In this document: one piece after another, positions 53,969 to 64,000 of the stretch
Layout: each line of letters starts with the position of its first letter
How positions within the stretch are numbered: position 1 is the first letter of the stretch
Assembly: GCA_963969395.1 (NCBI GenBank)
Contig: OZ017802.1
Span: 374,501 to 438,500, forward strand
Reading direction: 5' to 3'
Length of the DNA stretch: 64,000 nucleotides
DNA from: Pseudoscleropodium purum
Taxonomy: Eukaryota > Streptophyta > Bryopsida > Hypnales > Brachytheciaceae
The notes under the pieces: model-generated
Told to the model about the DNA's origin: nothing
Seen by the model: only the letters and a program-made list of their open reading frames with translations
The model's database searches: none
Program-made: the position numbers and the translations under genes

Positions 53969-54034
53969 CTATGAGGCAATAAGGGGGGGTTGTGCCCCCG
54001 TCCACCACTCATGGCGTTTAAGCTATGAGGCAAT
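53969..54034. repeat. 42-bp insertion between 12-bp direct repeats
   Basis: CTATGAGGCAAT occurs at 53969-53980 and 54023-54034. Between them is a GC-rich 42-bp stretch (AAGGGGGGGTTGTGCCCCC and onward), quite unlike the AT-rich surroundings. It could be a small captured sequence with a target duplication; the origin is unclear. Confidence 0.6.
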
Positions 54035-55728
54035 TCTTCTCCTATAAAATAAAATTCTATCCAATTTCAATATTTCATAAATAATAAATTATCTTTAAAA
54101 TGTAGATGAAGTAATAATATTGGAAAAGTAGATATTCTCCTTTTACTATTACATCTATGACATATAAATCCAAAATGTAAAGGCACCACATTTTGGTGTT
54201 GACAAAACTTTAAGGTAAAAGAAACTCTAAAGTACTCACTATTTTAATTAGTCATTTTTAAGAGTGATGTCTCCTTTAAATGTAGCTTCAACTTTGAACA
54301 TTTGATTTTGATGATGAATGATTATGATTTTTCAATTCAACATTTTGTATAAGGATGACCACTTCAAATCTTCATTTTCTATTGTTGAAGGCTCTTTTAA
54401 ATTAATGTGATGTGAAATACATCTTGCAAAGAAAATCACAATAGATATTTGATTTTACAAGATGTATAATACATTTAAATAAATTGAGAGAATTTTGAGA
54501 GGTTACAATTTTTGTTGGGACCAATATTTTGGATTTGACTTGGGATGAGAAGAATGATAGAAAGATTACAAATGACTTGCACACATTAGTATGGGCTTTG
54601 GATTTGACTACAAGTAAATTTCTATAAATTCTTGGGGGCTAAGGTAAAATAGTGACCACATGTGAAAAAAGAGGTGAAATCAAACCACATAGCATTGTTT
54701 TTCCAAAAAAAGTCACTTGCATTGGCATTTGAGTTATATGGGACCCAAAGAGGATGAAGTGGCATGCCAAATCAGCATGTTTTAATGCCATTTTAGAATT
54801 CTAACATTATTATAATAGATGTCCGCTAATATATCCTCTGTTGCATGTAGATTTTTTTGTGATGTCCATAGAGATGTCCATTGTGGCATTGAGATGATTT
54901 TTGTGATGTCAACTAAAACATCCTTTATAACATTCGGATGTTTTTTTGTGAGACAACATTGTATTCATCATATTATTTACATTTGAAATTTTGATTGTAA
55001 TAATAAAAAATTACATTTCAAATGTCCCATAAGGTTTGTCTTCCCTCCTACCATCTTTCTTGCATAAATAACTTGCTTTTGCATGTAAAAATCCTTATAA
55101 TAAGGCTTTTCAAGTCATTCAATATTATTGTCAATACGATGTATTGTGTACAATGTATGGCATATTGTATATAATATATGGTATAATATGTATTTGTATA
55201 ATGTATGTTGTATTGATATTATATGGCGTATTATGTATGATGTATAATATATTGTGTACAATATATAATGTATTGTATATGGCATATGTTCAAGCTAACA
55301 TCAAAATTGATGTTTCAAGAAATGCCTCAAAAAACATCTAGAGGCTAAAATGGATGTTGCTAAAGATAGTATTCAAATTCTTATGGACGTCTAAGTTGAT
55401 GTCACAATAAACATTATGAAAATTTTCAGAAACATAACGTCAACTACCACCTCATTTTTTGGTCAAGTGGAAAAAATCCTACATGGCAATACTTGCTTGC
55501 ATGGCACTTATGTGGCTGCCACATAGTACTATTGGGCCACTTTTTATAACCATGTTTGTTGTGATGTTTCTCTAAAAACATGGCATGTTTTTTTAGATTT
55601 TCTCATGTTTTTTCCATTTCAATCTTGACAGATTTTTCTAAACATTTTAAGTAAACATACTTCATGTTTAAGGAAATATCTAGACATGTTTTAGCACTTG
55701 TTAAAAAAAATACAATTTTCTTGTAGTG

Positions 55729-56620
55729 GCAAGTTTCGTTTTGGGATTGGATGCACTCGTGTTTGGAAGTATTTGGTTTAAGGTCCAAATGATTGTCTCT
55801 AAAGAGTATAAATGTCTTGCTCAATTTGTTAAGTTTAGGGGCTTAGGCCTTAGGGTGTATTAGGTTGTCTTGTTATTGATTTAGGATGTTGGGCCTATGT
55901 AGTTATTTGGTTTAAGGTATAGATTTCTTCCATTGTTGCTTGAGTGTGTAAATTAATCTAGATTTAGGGGGTAAAGATATGTCATTGTGTTTTAGGGCAC
56001 CATCAAAGTTTGTAGTGTTTCTTGGATTAGGATATCTTATTGCGTTCTTTGGACAACATTTGTATTTTTTCTAAAGAAATGGGGAAGGCTAGAGCAATCA
56101 CAAGAAGAAATGGGATCATACATCCAAGTCTAGATGAAAGGGATCCTAGAGATAGGAAGCAAGAATGGCAACATGAGTGTAAAAATGAAAAAAGAACTAC
56201 AACAACGTTGCACAAACAACCTATAGAGGAAGAGTTCCGTGAGGTAGAATCCTTCTAGAATTGGTGCAAGATTAAATCCATGGTGTGTTGTCATGATGCA
56301 AAAGCCATCCTAGATTTTATCTTTTCTACTTTGAATAAATCTGTAGACTTAGCACATCAACAAGCTGTTTTGCAGGTAGTGTGATCAAATGGACTTGCAA
56401 TAGTTGTTTTACTAGAATCTTATAGGCTTACAGTTTAGGTTCAAGCTCAAAATAAAATTATATCTAGTTTAACACAATCTCATAAACCACAATCCTCAAC
56501 AGAGGTAAAGAACTCAAAATGTAGGGTCCAACTTGTGACTAAGCATGCAATCTTGACAGCAGTAGTCAGTTGAAGTGCTTCCACATTAAAGAGGCAAAAG
56601 GTGTGGTTCTTGGGAGTTTA
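55729..56620. other. Interval between CACTA elements, with a possible decayed gene fragment
   Basis: Around 56040-56590 the plus strand gives short open pieces in one frame. A 72-codon piece is rich in Arg, Glu and Lys (56040-56258), followed by pieces separated by TAG or TGA. Codon-like texture suggests a dead gene, but I do not recognise the product. Confidence 0.35.
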
Positions 56621-57713
56621 CATTGGTTGAAAAATACAATGACCAAATCAACAAAATTCAATATAAAAGTATTGATTTTTTTTGTTGATTTGTACGTGTT
56701 GATTTAGGATACTTTTGAACATAAAAGTGTTCATTTTTTTTTTGTTGATTTTGGTTACATTTTTTTTTCATTAACTAAAAAAAAAATTCACAATTAACGA
56801 ACCAATCCTAAGTTGCCATGTTGCAATGCTACTTAGACACTCCAAAACATCTAGGTGGTGTTGCAATGTGGCACCTGCCACATAAATGGCTCCACATACA
56901 ATGTGGTATGTGCCATGTGGTAAATGCCACCACCAAGGTTTGAACTTTAAACTTCATGGATGACTTTCAAAGCTCAAACCATTGCACCACTTTTAATTTC
57001 ACATGATTACAAGTGTTGCAAAAACTTATTTATGTACTTTTTTGAATTTTTTCTTGTGGTCACTTCAAGTCAACACACTTTGAGGCAACTTTCACTTTGT
57101 AAACAAACTTTAAAAAAAATAGAACTAATGAAAATTGAAAAATTAAGCTATTTTTCACCTCCAACAGTGCATTTGAGATTTTGATCTTTTAATCAAAAGT
57201 TATGAACAAAAATTAGAGAAAATGTTAAAAAATATAAAAAAAAGAATGTAAATTTCTACCCCTCTTCGAATTTTGTCCATAACTTTTGATTGGAATATTG
57301 AAATCTCAAATAGATTGTTGAAAGTGACAAATAGCTTAATTTGACAATTTTTTTAAGTTCAAAGATTTTTGAAAAAAGTTCATTTACAAGACCAAAATCA
57401 CCCTAAAAGTTTGCAAACTTTCGTAGACACTAAATTGTGTAGTTATTTTATTCTTAAATTTACATTATATACTAAAGATTTTCAAAGATTTTGAAAAAAA
57501 TTTTAAAAATTTTAAAAATTTTAAAAATGAAAAAGAAATTAATAAATTTTTGTTGATGTGGTAATTGCACTATCCAAATCAACAAAAAAAATGAGACTAT
57601 TTTATTAATTATAGCACAATTAACAAAAATTTGTGAAAATGAACATTACAGTATCCAAATTAACAAGAAATTGTTGATGTTTTGTTAATTTGGACACTAT
57701 TTTTCTAGTAGTG
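56621..57713. mobile_element. Small CACTA-type non-autonomous element
   Basis: 1.1 kb. The left end is degenerate (CATTGGTTGAAAAATACAA) and the right end is TATTTTTCTAGTAGTG. TTA is duplicated on both sides. Most of its length recurs, inverted, in the outer parts of 58349-62446. No coding capacity. Confidence 0.7.
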
Positions 57714-58348
57714 TTAATATATACATGGAAAGCTTTTAATCATTCCATTTTGATCAATGAGTCTAGAGTTATGAAGATTTTTTGTTTGTAAGTAGTTATG
57801 GATTCTCTATAATAAAATCAGATTTGAAATCCTTTTTTTTACCTTGTTTTCTATATTTTTGAAAAAAATAAAATTATAGGATGTAGATTTTTAATTATAA
57901 AATTGCAACCACTAGGATTAAAAATTTTAATTCTATATTTAAAATCTTAATAATTTAGTATTTTGAATCATTTTTTACTAATATCTATTTACTATTTTTT
58001 TTCCTATATATTATACAATTTCAAATGATTTGAAATTTTTTTAAGCTTGTAGCCAACTTGTCTAGGAAAAATAATCCTAAGAAGTACCACCATTTTGGTC
58101 AATTATTCATAGAAAAGTGAGCTTGTGAAATGCAGCTACCCTGCTTTTTGCAAGGCAGAAAAAATGATTTTAATAAATTTGAATGGTTATATCTTGCAAT
58201 CCATATGGTGAAAATGTCTGAAATTTTTATCACATGTTTTTGACATTACTAGTACATGATCATATGGTTACATATTTTTTTTTAATTCAAAAATTTGGTG
58301 CTTGTAATAAAAATGGCAATTTTTGAGCTTTATTTTGTGAAAACATAG
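57714..58348. other. AT-rich flank related to the interior of the 49527-55728 element
   Basis: Diverged copy of about 50255-50900 in the same orientation, including repeat R. It continues after the next CACTA insertion at 62447 (GGAACTTTAGGGGTTA), which shows that the CACTA element interrupted it. Confidence 0.55.
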
Positions 58349-58721
58349 CACTAGTAGAAAAATAGTGCCCAAATTATCAAAACATCAACAAGTTCTTGTT
58401 AAATTGGATACTATAATGTTCAATTTCACAAATTTTTGTTAATTGTGTCCAAACTAACAAAATAGTCTCATTTCTTTTGTTCATTTGGATAGTGCAATTA
58501 CCACATCAACAAAAATTTATTAATTTTTTTGAAATATTTTAAATCATTTTAAATCTTTATGAATTTTTAAAAATCTTTGAAAATCTTTGGGAATCTTCAA
58601 TATACAATATAAATTTAAGAATAAATATTAGAAGAGATTTCAACCTCAGGAAAGGTTGTGAGTTCCTTGCAGTTTTCAAACTACAGCAACTGGCAGACAT
58701 GATAATGTGACTACCATGTCA

Positions 58722-58794
<73 letters not shown>

Positions 58795-61700
58795 TTATTT
58801 ATTTTTAAGGCCTCACTTAATCTATTGCTGTTTCACAAATATGACAAGCACTTATGACATTGACATCAAATATGCATGTCAAAAGTAAAATTTGAATTAT
58901 ATCTTCCCTAGATTTGTAGTTTTTTTTAAGAGTACTTTAAAAGGATACTTGCTGTATTAACCCAAGCATCATATATTCCAGCTTATGTACCAATATGCTT
59001 TGAGAGTGCAACATATATGTTCTGAAAAAATGAAAGTTGACCTGCCGCGCGCTACTTGCCCGCTCTCTCTTTTTGAGTTTGTAAAATGGTCCATAGGTTA
59101 AAGCTGTTAGTTTGTGATTTACAAACTTATCATAAAGACAGAATTGCAATTGTTACCAGGACTCATCTCACACTCAGTAGCATATATCTGTTTGCAAATA
59201 CTTGCTGCGATGGTGCTTGGGTCACAGAACAGCAGCCAACATGTGTAGATTTGTTCCATAGCTTAATGAAAAAATGTCTGGAAAACATTACTAACGCTAC
59301 TCTTTTGAGTTAGTTTGGAGAGAGTTCTTTCTTAGGTGAATATACAATAACAAGTAGTGGCAGTTTGAAGACACCTCATACATGTCGAATAGCACACTAA
59401 CTGTTTGTTGTTGTGACGTGGGTATAGGTGAGAATTGCCACCTCCTCAGAAATTTTTCATAAAATTTCAAATGATACTATTGGCATATGAAGGACAAGGG
59501 TTTTTTCTGGCAAATTAGCTTTGCAAAAACCTTTACTTGTGTGTTTTTTATGCTCGGAATGTTTGTCTTATGAAATCTACTTGGCTCAAATTGGATGTTG
59601 TTTTCTTTGATAAATTGTCTCATACAGATTTAGTTTGGTAAAGTAACTGTTACACCAGTTTTAGGGTACAGACTGTACATGCTGCTCAGTTCGAAAACTA
59701 GAGAGACATGGGGTTTTACTTGCCTCATATCATATATATTTTTTCTAGTATATACAACCTGCACTTTCTGGTCTCGTATCATGGGATGATCTGGCTTCCT
59801 GGTATATAAAGATGGATTACTGGTCAAGTAATAACTGATCACAAGTCATATCAAGGTTGGATTTACAGCTTGTTAGATTACAGGGTCAATCTTATTCAAC
59901 CCTATGAACAATGAGGTTATGATTTAAAGTAAAACACATGATCTGGCTTAAACATGCTGGCTTTGTAAGTATAATTAATAAGCTCTTGTTTTAAATACTA
60001 AGACAAGGTTATATGGCTAAAATTGAGTTTGAGTATGGAAAAGGAAACTGAATCTACTCTGACACAAACAGAGCAGTATTGAAAAAGCTATTTTTTTTTT
60101 AAATGAAGTTTTTTTCTTTTTTTCTTTTTTTCAGCTTCCATCTTGTAGTTCCAATACTTGGGATGATTCATGATATGATGAAGTAAGATTTCCTATGATT
60201 AAATACATACACCTATGAATTAATGAAATATCTGACACCCCACCCCACCCCCCCTTTTTTAAAGGGATTATACAGACGTTCATTTCTAGTTAATACCACT
60301 GTTTGGGTTAACTATGAATAACTAAGTAATTAACAACAACTGATTTGTTATGATTTGTTGTATGATTACTGGTAATATTAATATCCCACCATTTACAGCT
60401 ATACAAAGCCTAGCCTTGATAGCTGTACAGTAGCTGGCTACCACTATATACTATTTTGATTGGCAGCATTGTTCATTTATTTCCTGCAGATTCTAGGAGA
60501 TTATGTAATTTCAATATGGTGATATTTTCGTCCAATGAATGAAAATTAACGACTAGCATTATGTCTGATACCATTCGGTCGACATTCCATACTAAGTTGT
60601 ATCTAACCGACCAAGCGCCAAAATTACAGTACACCTTTACTCAATAGGAGATTTGAGTGATGATGTGATGTGTGTGGGACCTTGAGGAGCTAGTTAGCTT
60701 GAATTCTGTGAGATATTTTTGCTGTGATACTCTCTGTTGCACTGGAGTTACATACTCTCTAGCATTGGTGTTTCATATTCCAGGGTGTAGTTTCTACTGT
60801 AGAAACTGAGCAAGTTACTAGAATTACATTGTGGCTTCTTCTCAAATCACTACAAGCAGTCAGGTGCTAAGGAGAATGTAATATCTTGCTGTTTAAATGA
60901 CTTATGTGGAATGTTTACTTGTTTTTATGTTTTTTTTTTGTTCATTGTGAAGACAATAACACATTGTAAATGAGCTAAAAACACCTTACATACAATTTTC
61001 TAACTTCATTTTTGTTGTGGATTACCATGGGTGGAGGTGACGCTCACTACCTCAAGGAAATTTGAACAACAAGATGCTGTTACATTCCTATGACTAGTTG
61101 CTTTTTATAGCAATACTCTTTTATGAACTCGTATGATAGTCAAATATGTCTTTGTATTTTTTACTTATGGTGAAATATGATTTGACCATTTGTGATTTCT
61201 TTCTTTGAATAATGTCTCTGCAAATTAGCCATGCTAATTGGATAAGTTAGTTATTAGATTGATGTCTATGGTAATAAGCTCACTCAATCATTAAGCTTGC
61301 GGTTGTTTTTACAAAAGTAACCATATATGATTGATTGAAACAAAGTTATTGGACTAGATTATTGCTAGTAAGCATACTCACAAGTACACAAATTGGGATC
61401 CATTAATAATATGAGAGTATGTATTAAGATATGCACCAATATGGATTAGAAACTATAAATTTGGAAAAGAATAGAAAAGTTGCAAAAAAGTGCCCGTCTT
61501 TGGGATGTACCAAAAAAAGCTTTTTTTGGGAATAGCCACTCCCCATAATTGTGGAGGGGGGGGAACTGTGGGGCGCAGTTGCTTGAAGCGGCCCTTTTGA
61601 CCCTCCAGAAATCCTCTTATGATAACTACACAATTTGGTGTCTATTAAAGTCAATAGACTTTTGGTGTGATTTCCGTCTTGTAAATGAATTTTTTTTTTA

Positions 61701-62446
61701 AACATTTTGAATTACAAAAAGTTGGAAAATTAAGCTATCTTTCACTTCAAACAATTACTTTGAGATTTTGATCTTTCAATCAAAAGTTATGTACAAAATT
61801 TAGAGAGGGATGAAAATGGACATTTTTTTTTACATTTTTAAACACCTTGTTTGAATTTTGTCCATAACTTTTGATAGAAAGATTGAATCTCAAATAGATT
61901 ATTGGAAGTGAAAGATAGCTCAATTTTTCCAACTTTAAGTAGTTCAAAGTTTTAAGAAAAAAATGTGTTTACACGGTGAAATCGCCCCTAAAGTCTTCTA
62001 AATTGAAGTGACCATAAGAAAAAATTCAAAAAAAATACATAAATAAGTTTTTGCACCACTTATAATCTTATGAAATTACAAATGGTGCTATAGTTTCAAC
62101 TTTGAACCTCATTCATGAGGTTCAAAGTTGAAACGTTGGTGGTGGCATTTGCCATGTTGGCATTGTCATATGGCATGTGGGGCCATCCACATGGTAGGTG
62201 CTACTTGGCAACACTATGTAGATGTTTTAAATTGTTTATATAGCATCTTAGGATTGGTTATTCAATTGTGAAAAAAAAATTCAAAAAGAATTTATTAAAA
62301 GAAATGTAACTGTATCAAGAAAGAAAGTAATAGTTTTTTGTTAAAAAATCAACACTTTTGTGTTCAAAAGTACCCAAATCAACAAAAAAAATCAATACTT
62401 TTGGATTGAGTTTTCTTGATTTGGTCACTGTATTTTTCTACTAGTG
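58349..62446. mobile_element. CACTA-type element carrying about 3 kb of foreign DNA
   Basis: The ends CACTAGTAGAAAAATA and TATTTTTCTACTAGTG form a 16-bp perfect inverted repeat. The flanks share ATAG (four bases; CACTA elements normally give three). The outer parts, 58349-58630 and 61620-62446, match the small element 56621-57713 in reverse. The middle, about 58630-61620, is absent from that relative. It has a different texture with splice-site-like strings, but no coding frame I can identify. Confidence 0.7.
58717..58788. repeat. Long (AT)n microsatellite
   Basis: About 35 AT units in a nearly perfect run inside the CACTA element's extra segment. Confidence 0.9.
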
Positions 62447-62899
62447 ATAGTCATGGAACTTTAGGGGTTATTTCACATTCTAGCTGGAAGCTACTTAGAA
62501 ACAATTTTGAAAGAAGTTTTTTTAATTCCTAAATCTTAGCCATGCAATTTTTTCCTAAAAATATAACAAAATTTCAAAACTCATATATATATAAATTTCT
62601 ATAAGTTGATTTATATGTTTTCATTTCATAAGGATTCATTACAAAACTTATTTCAAGATGATCGTTTATATAATAATTGCTATATGTCCACAACGTGCAT
62701 TATAAATTCTACTCCTAGTTCTAAAGACATTGTGGTGTCTGTAGTTTGAAACACTTTGGATTTATTTTAGAATTAAGTTCCACTATACATATAATAATGT
62801 TAAACAAATTCAAGTTATCTTTTGTTTTATCATAACTTTTATCAAATTAGTCAATGGAATTATACAATAAGGGATATAGGAATTCAAAGATGAAACTAA
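62447..62899. other. AT-rich interval
   Basis: The first 40 bases continue the repeat broken at 58348. The rest shows no gene and no paired ends. Confidence 0.4.
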
Positions 62900-63093
62900 T
62901 TAGTAGTAGAAATCATAAGAATTCTAACAAAATTCTGTTGATTTGGACACATTGTCTTAGTAATTGTTTTGTTGATTTCAACAAAAAATTTATTTATTTT
63001 AACAAATTTCTGTTGAAATCAACAAAATAGTGACCGGGACAACGTGTCCAAATTAACATAATTTTGTTAGAATTCTTGCATTTTCTATTGGTG
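62900..63093. mobile_element. Foldback MITE, probably CACTA-derived
   Basis: Two arms of roughly 85-90 bp are inverted copies of each other. The left arm holds AGAATTCTAACAAAATTCTG and GGACACATTGTC; the right arm holds their reverse complements with a few changes. Only about 20 bp lie between the arms. The outer bases (TAGTAGTAGAAAT and ATTTTCTATTGGTG) recall degenerate CACTA ends. Confidence 0.6.
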
Positions 63094-63354
63094 AATGAAT
63101 GCCATTTTAAATCTTGTTTTTTTCTTTCACCTTTGAGAAATAAGAGTATCATTGACAATTCAATGTAGTAAATATGACTTTTTTTGGACCAATTGTGTTT
63201 GTTCAAATTCAAACCTTCAATCAAATCAAGCCTTGGAATTCTACACAAAGAGTGATGATACTCTAGTTGAAAGATGAGAACAAGGCATAATTTCATTTCC
63301 ATTCAATTTGAATTTAGCAAATATTTTTATCTTGAATTTCAATACACATAGAAT

Positions 63355-63645
63355 TGAAGATTTGATTTTATAATAGTGCAATTGATCTAGTAGAATAAGA
63401 ATCACTCCAATATATTATCTATAGTATTCATTTTTCTAAAGTAAAAGAGATAATTAAATATCAATTGATTTAGAACTCTTGTCAAAACTTCCAAAGATTG
63501 AAGACTTGTATTTGTAATGATGCATTTCATCTAGTAGATTAGAATTTACTATGAAAAATTATCAAGAGTATTTATTCTACAAAAGTAAAAGAAATTGTAG
63601 GGTATCAATTGATTAAGATTTATTGTCAAAATTTCTAAAAATAAC
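63355..63645. repeat. Imperfect tandem duplication, period about 144 bp
   Basis: Two diverged units, the second starting near 63498. Shared, in order, are ATTGAAGA, ATCTAGTAGA, AAAGTAAAAGA, TATCAATTGATT and TTGTCAAAA. Non-coding. The rest up to 64000 shows no feature. Confidence 0.55.
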
Positions 63646-64000
63646 ATTGCAAATTTCGTCTATAGCAATCTTTCTAATGCTAGTAGAAAGCTAAGGTAAT
63701 CTAGTTTAGTAATTGTGCAAAGAGTCTCATAAACAATTATAAAGATTTTCTAATGCTTTACTAAAAATGACAATTCACTTTTTGTTGGATTTGATTGCAT
63801 TGGAGAGTTTGACATTAAATTGTGTTGTTGTTAGATCTGCAACTTCCACCTATCAAATACACTTCTAGATGAATGAGAAGTTATTTGGATACAATAATAT
63901 TTTTAAGCACTTAGAATATTGAATGGACTTTGAATGCTTGGGTCTAATGTACTTGATAATCACGCAAGATAGTTAAACCTAAAAGTGCCAATTTCCTAAT

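Larger units (their letters stand above)
49527..55728. mobile_element. CACTA-type element without a recognisable transposase
   Basis: Starts CACTAGAAGAAAACA, ends TTTTCTTGTAGTG, and has the 3-bp duplication GCA on both sides (49524-49526, 55729-55731). CACTA ends with a 3-bp duplication define the CACTA/EnSpm group. Near both ends lie repeated AAAACAT/ATGTTTT motifs, typical of subterminal repeats. The 6.2 kb interior is AT-rich, contains a large inverted pair of a dispersed repeat (50690-50905 and 51990-52195) and no coding frame of note, so the element is non-autonomous. Confidence 0.75.

Noticed and set aside
55144..55341. A Tyr/Ile/Met-rich 65-codon frame
   Set aside because: It is a translation of a TATGTATAATGTATTG-type low-complexity tract.
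59086..59313. A 75-codon open frame as a gene in the CACTA element
   Set aside because: No recognisable domain, no second copy to test, and length expected by chance in this composition.
1..64000. Reverse transcriptase, integrase or RNase H coding regions
   Set aside because: No frame shows YxDD, DDE-integrase zinc finger or CCHC motifs, so full LTR or LINE elements are not claimed.

Overview
The window looks like nuclear DNA of a land plant, and nearly all of it is nested transposable elements. Supporting signs are hAT and CACTA transposons with plant-type architecture, degenerate TTTAGGG-type motifs, long AT-rich non-coding stretches and plant-like TATA boxes. From memory, the Gag-like proteins resemble ones predicted in liverworts and other non-seed plants, so a bryophyte is my best guess, at low confidence. 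I see no ordinary host gene, rRNA, tRNA or CRISPR array.

Layout. 1-2879 is a reverse-strand copy of a TG...CA-bounded element (F1) with a decayed coiled-coil ORF. 2880-4320 is unassigned DNA with a SWIM zinc-finger fragment. 4321-21480 is an old element of a second TG...CA family (F2-a). It is split by a 12.9 kb hAT element (7130-20038, 8-bp target duplication GATGAAAT) and by a 0.3 kb hAT MITE (20196-20496). The 12.9 kb hAT is itself interrupted by an intact F1 copy (10014-13279, target duplication CCAAG). 22265-49442 is a deeper nest. F2-c holds F2-d (24081-47599, GGCAT). F2-d holds a giant hAT (24242-43930, CTCAAAAT/CTCAAAAC). That hAT holds a second hAT copy in inverted orientation (29573-41785), which carries a MITE (40633-40928, ATTCACGT) in its kinase-like gene. 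Another MITE (46301-46543, GATATGGC) lies in F2-d. 49442-64000 is AT-rich and holds several CACTA-type elements (49527-55728, 56621-57713, 58349-62446, and a foldback near 62900-63093).

The main result is a family of giant hAT transposons. Besides a BED/DUF659/hAT_C transposase they carry cargo genes: a kinase-like protein (three copies), a Gly/Ser/Tyr-rich protein of unknown function, and a RING-H2 protein with a nuclear-localisation-like tail. Gene modules are separated by GC-rich islands full of CGTCCG-type motifs, the same composition as the element ends, as if smaller hAT elements had fused. The three short MITEs have the same two ends and are deletion derivatives.

A second oddity runs across the modules. 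The kinase-like gene, the transposase, the Gly/Ser/Tyr gene and the RING gene are each interrupted by an in-frame UAG. It sits at the same site in all three kinase copies and in both transposase copies, while coding sense continues on both sides. This may be decay of a shared ancestor or recoding; the sequence alone cannot decide.
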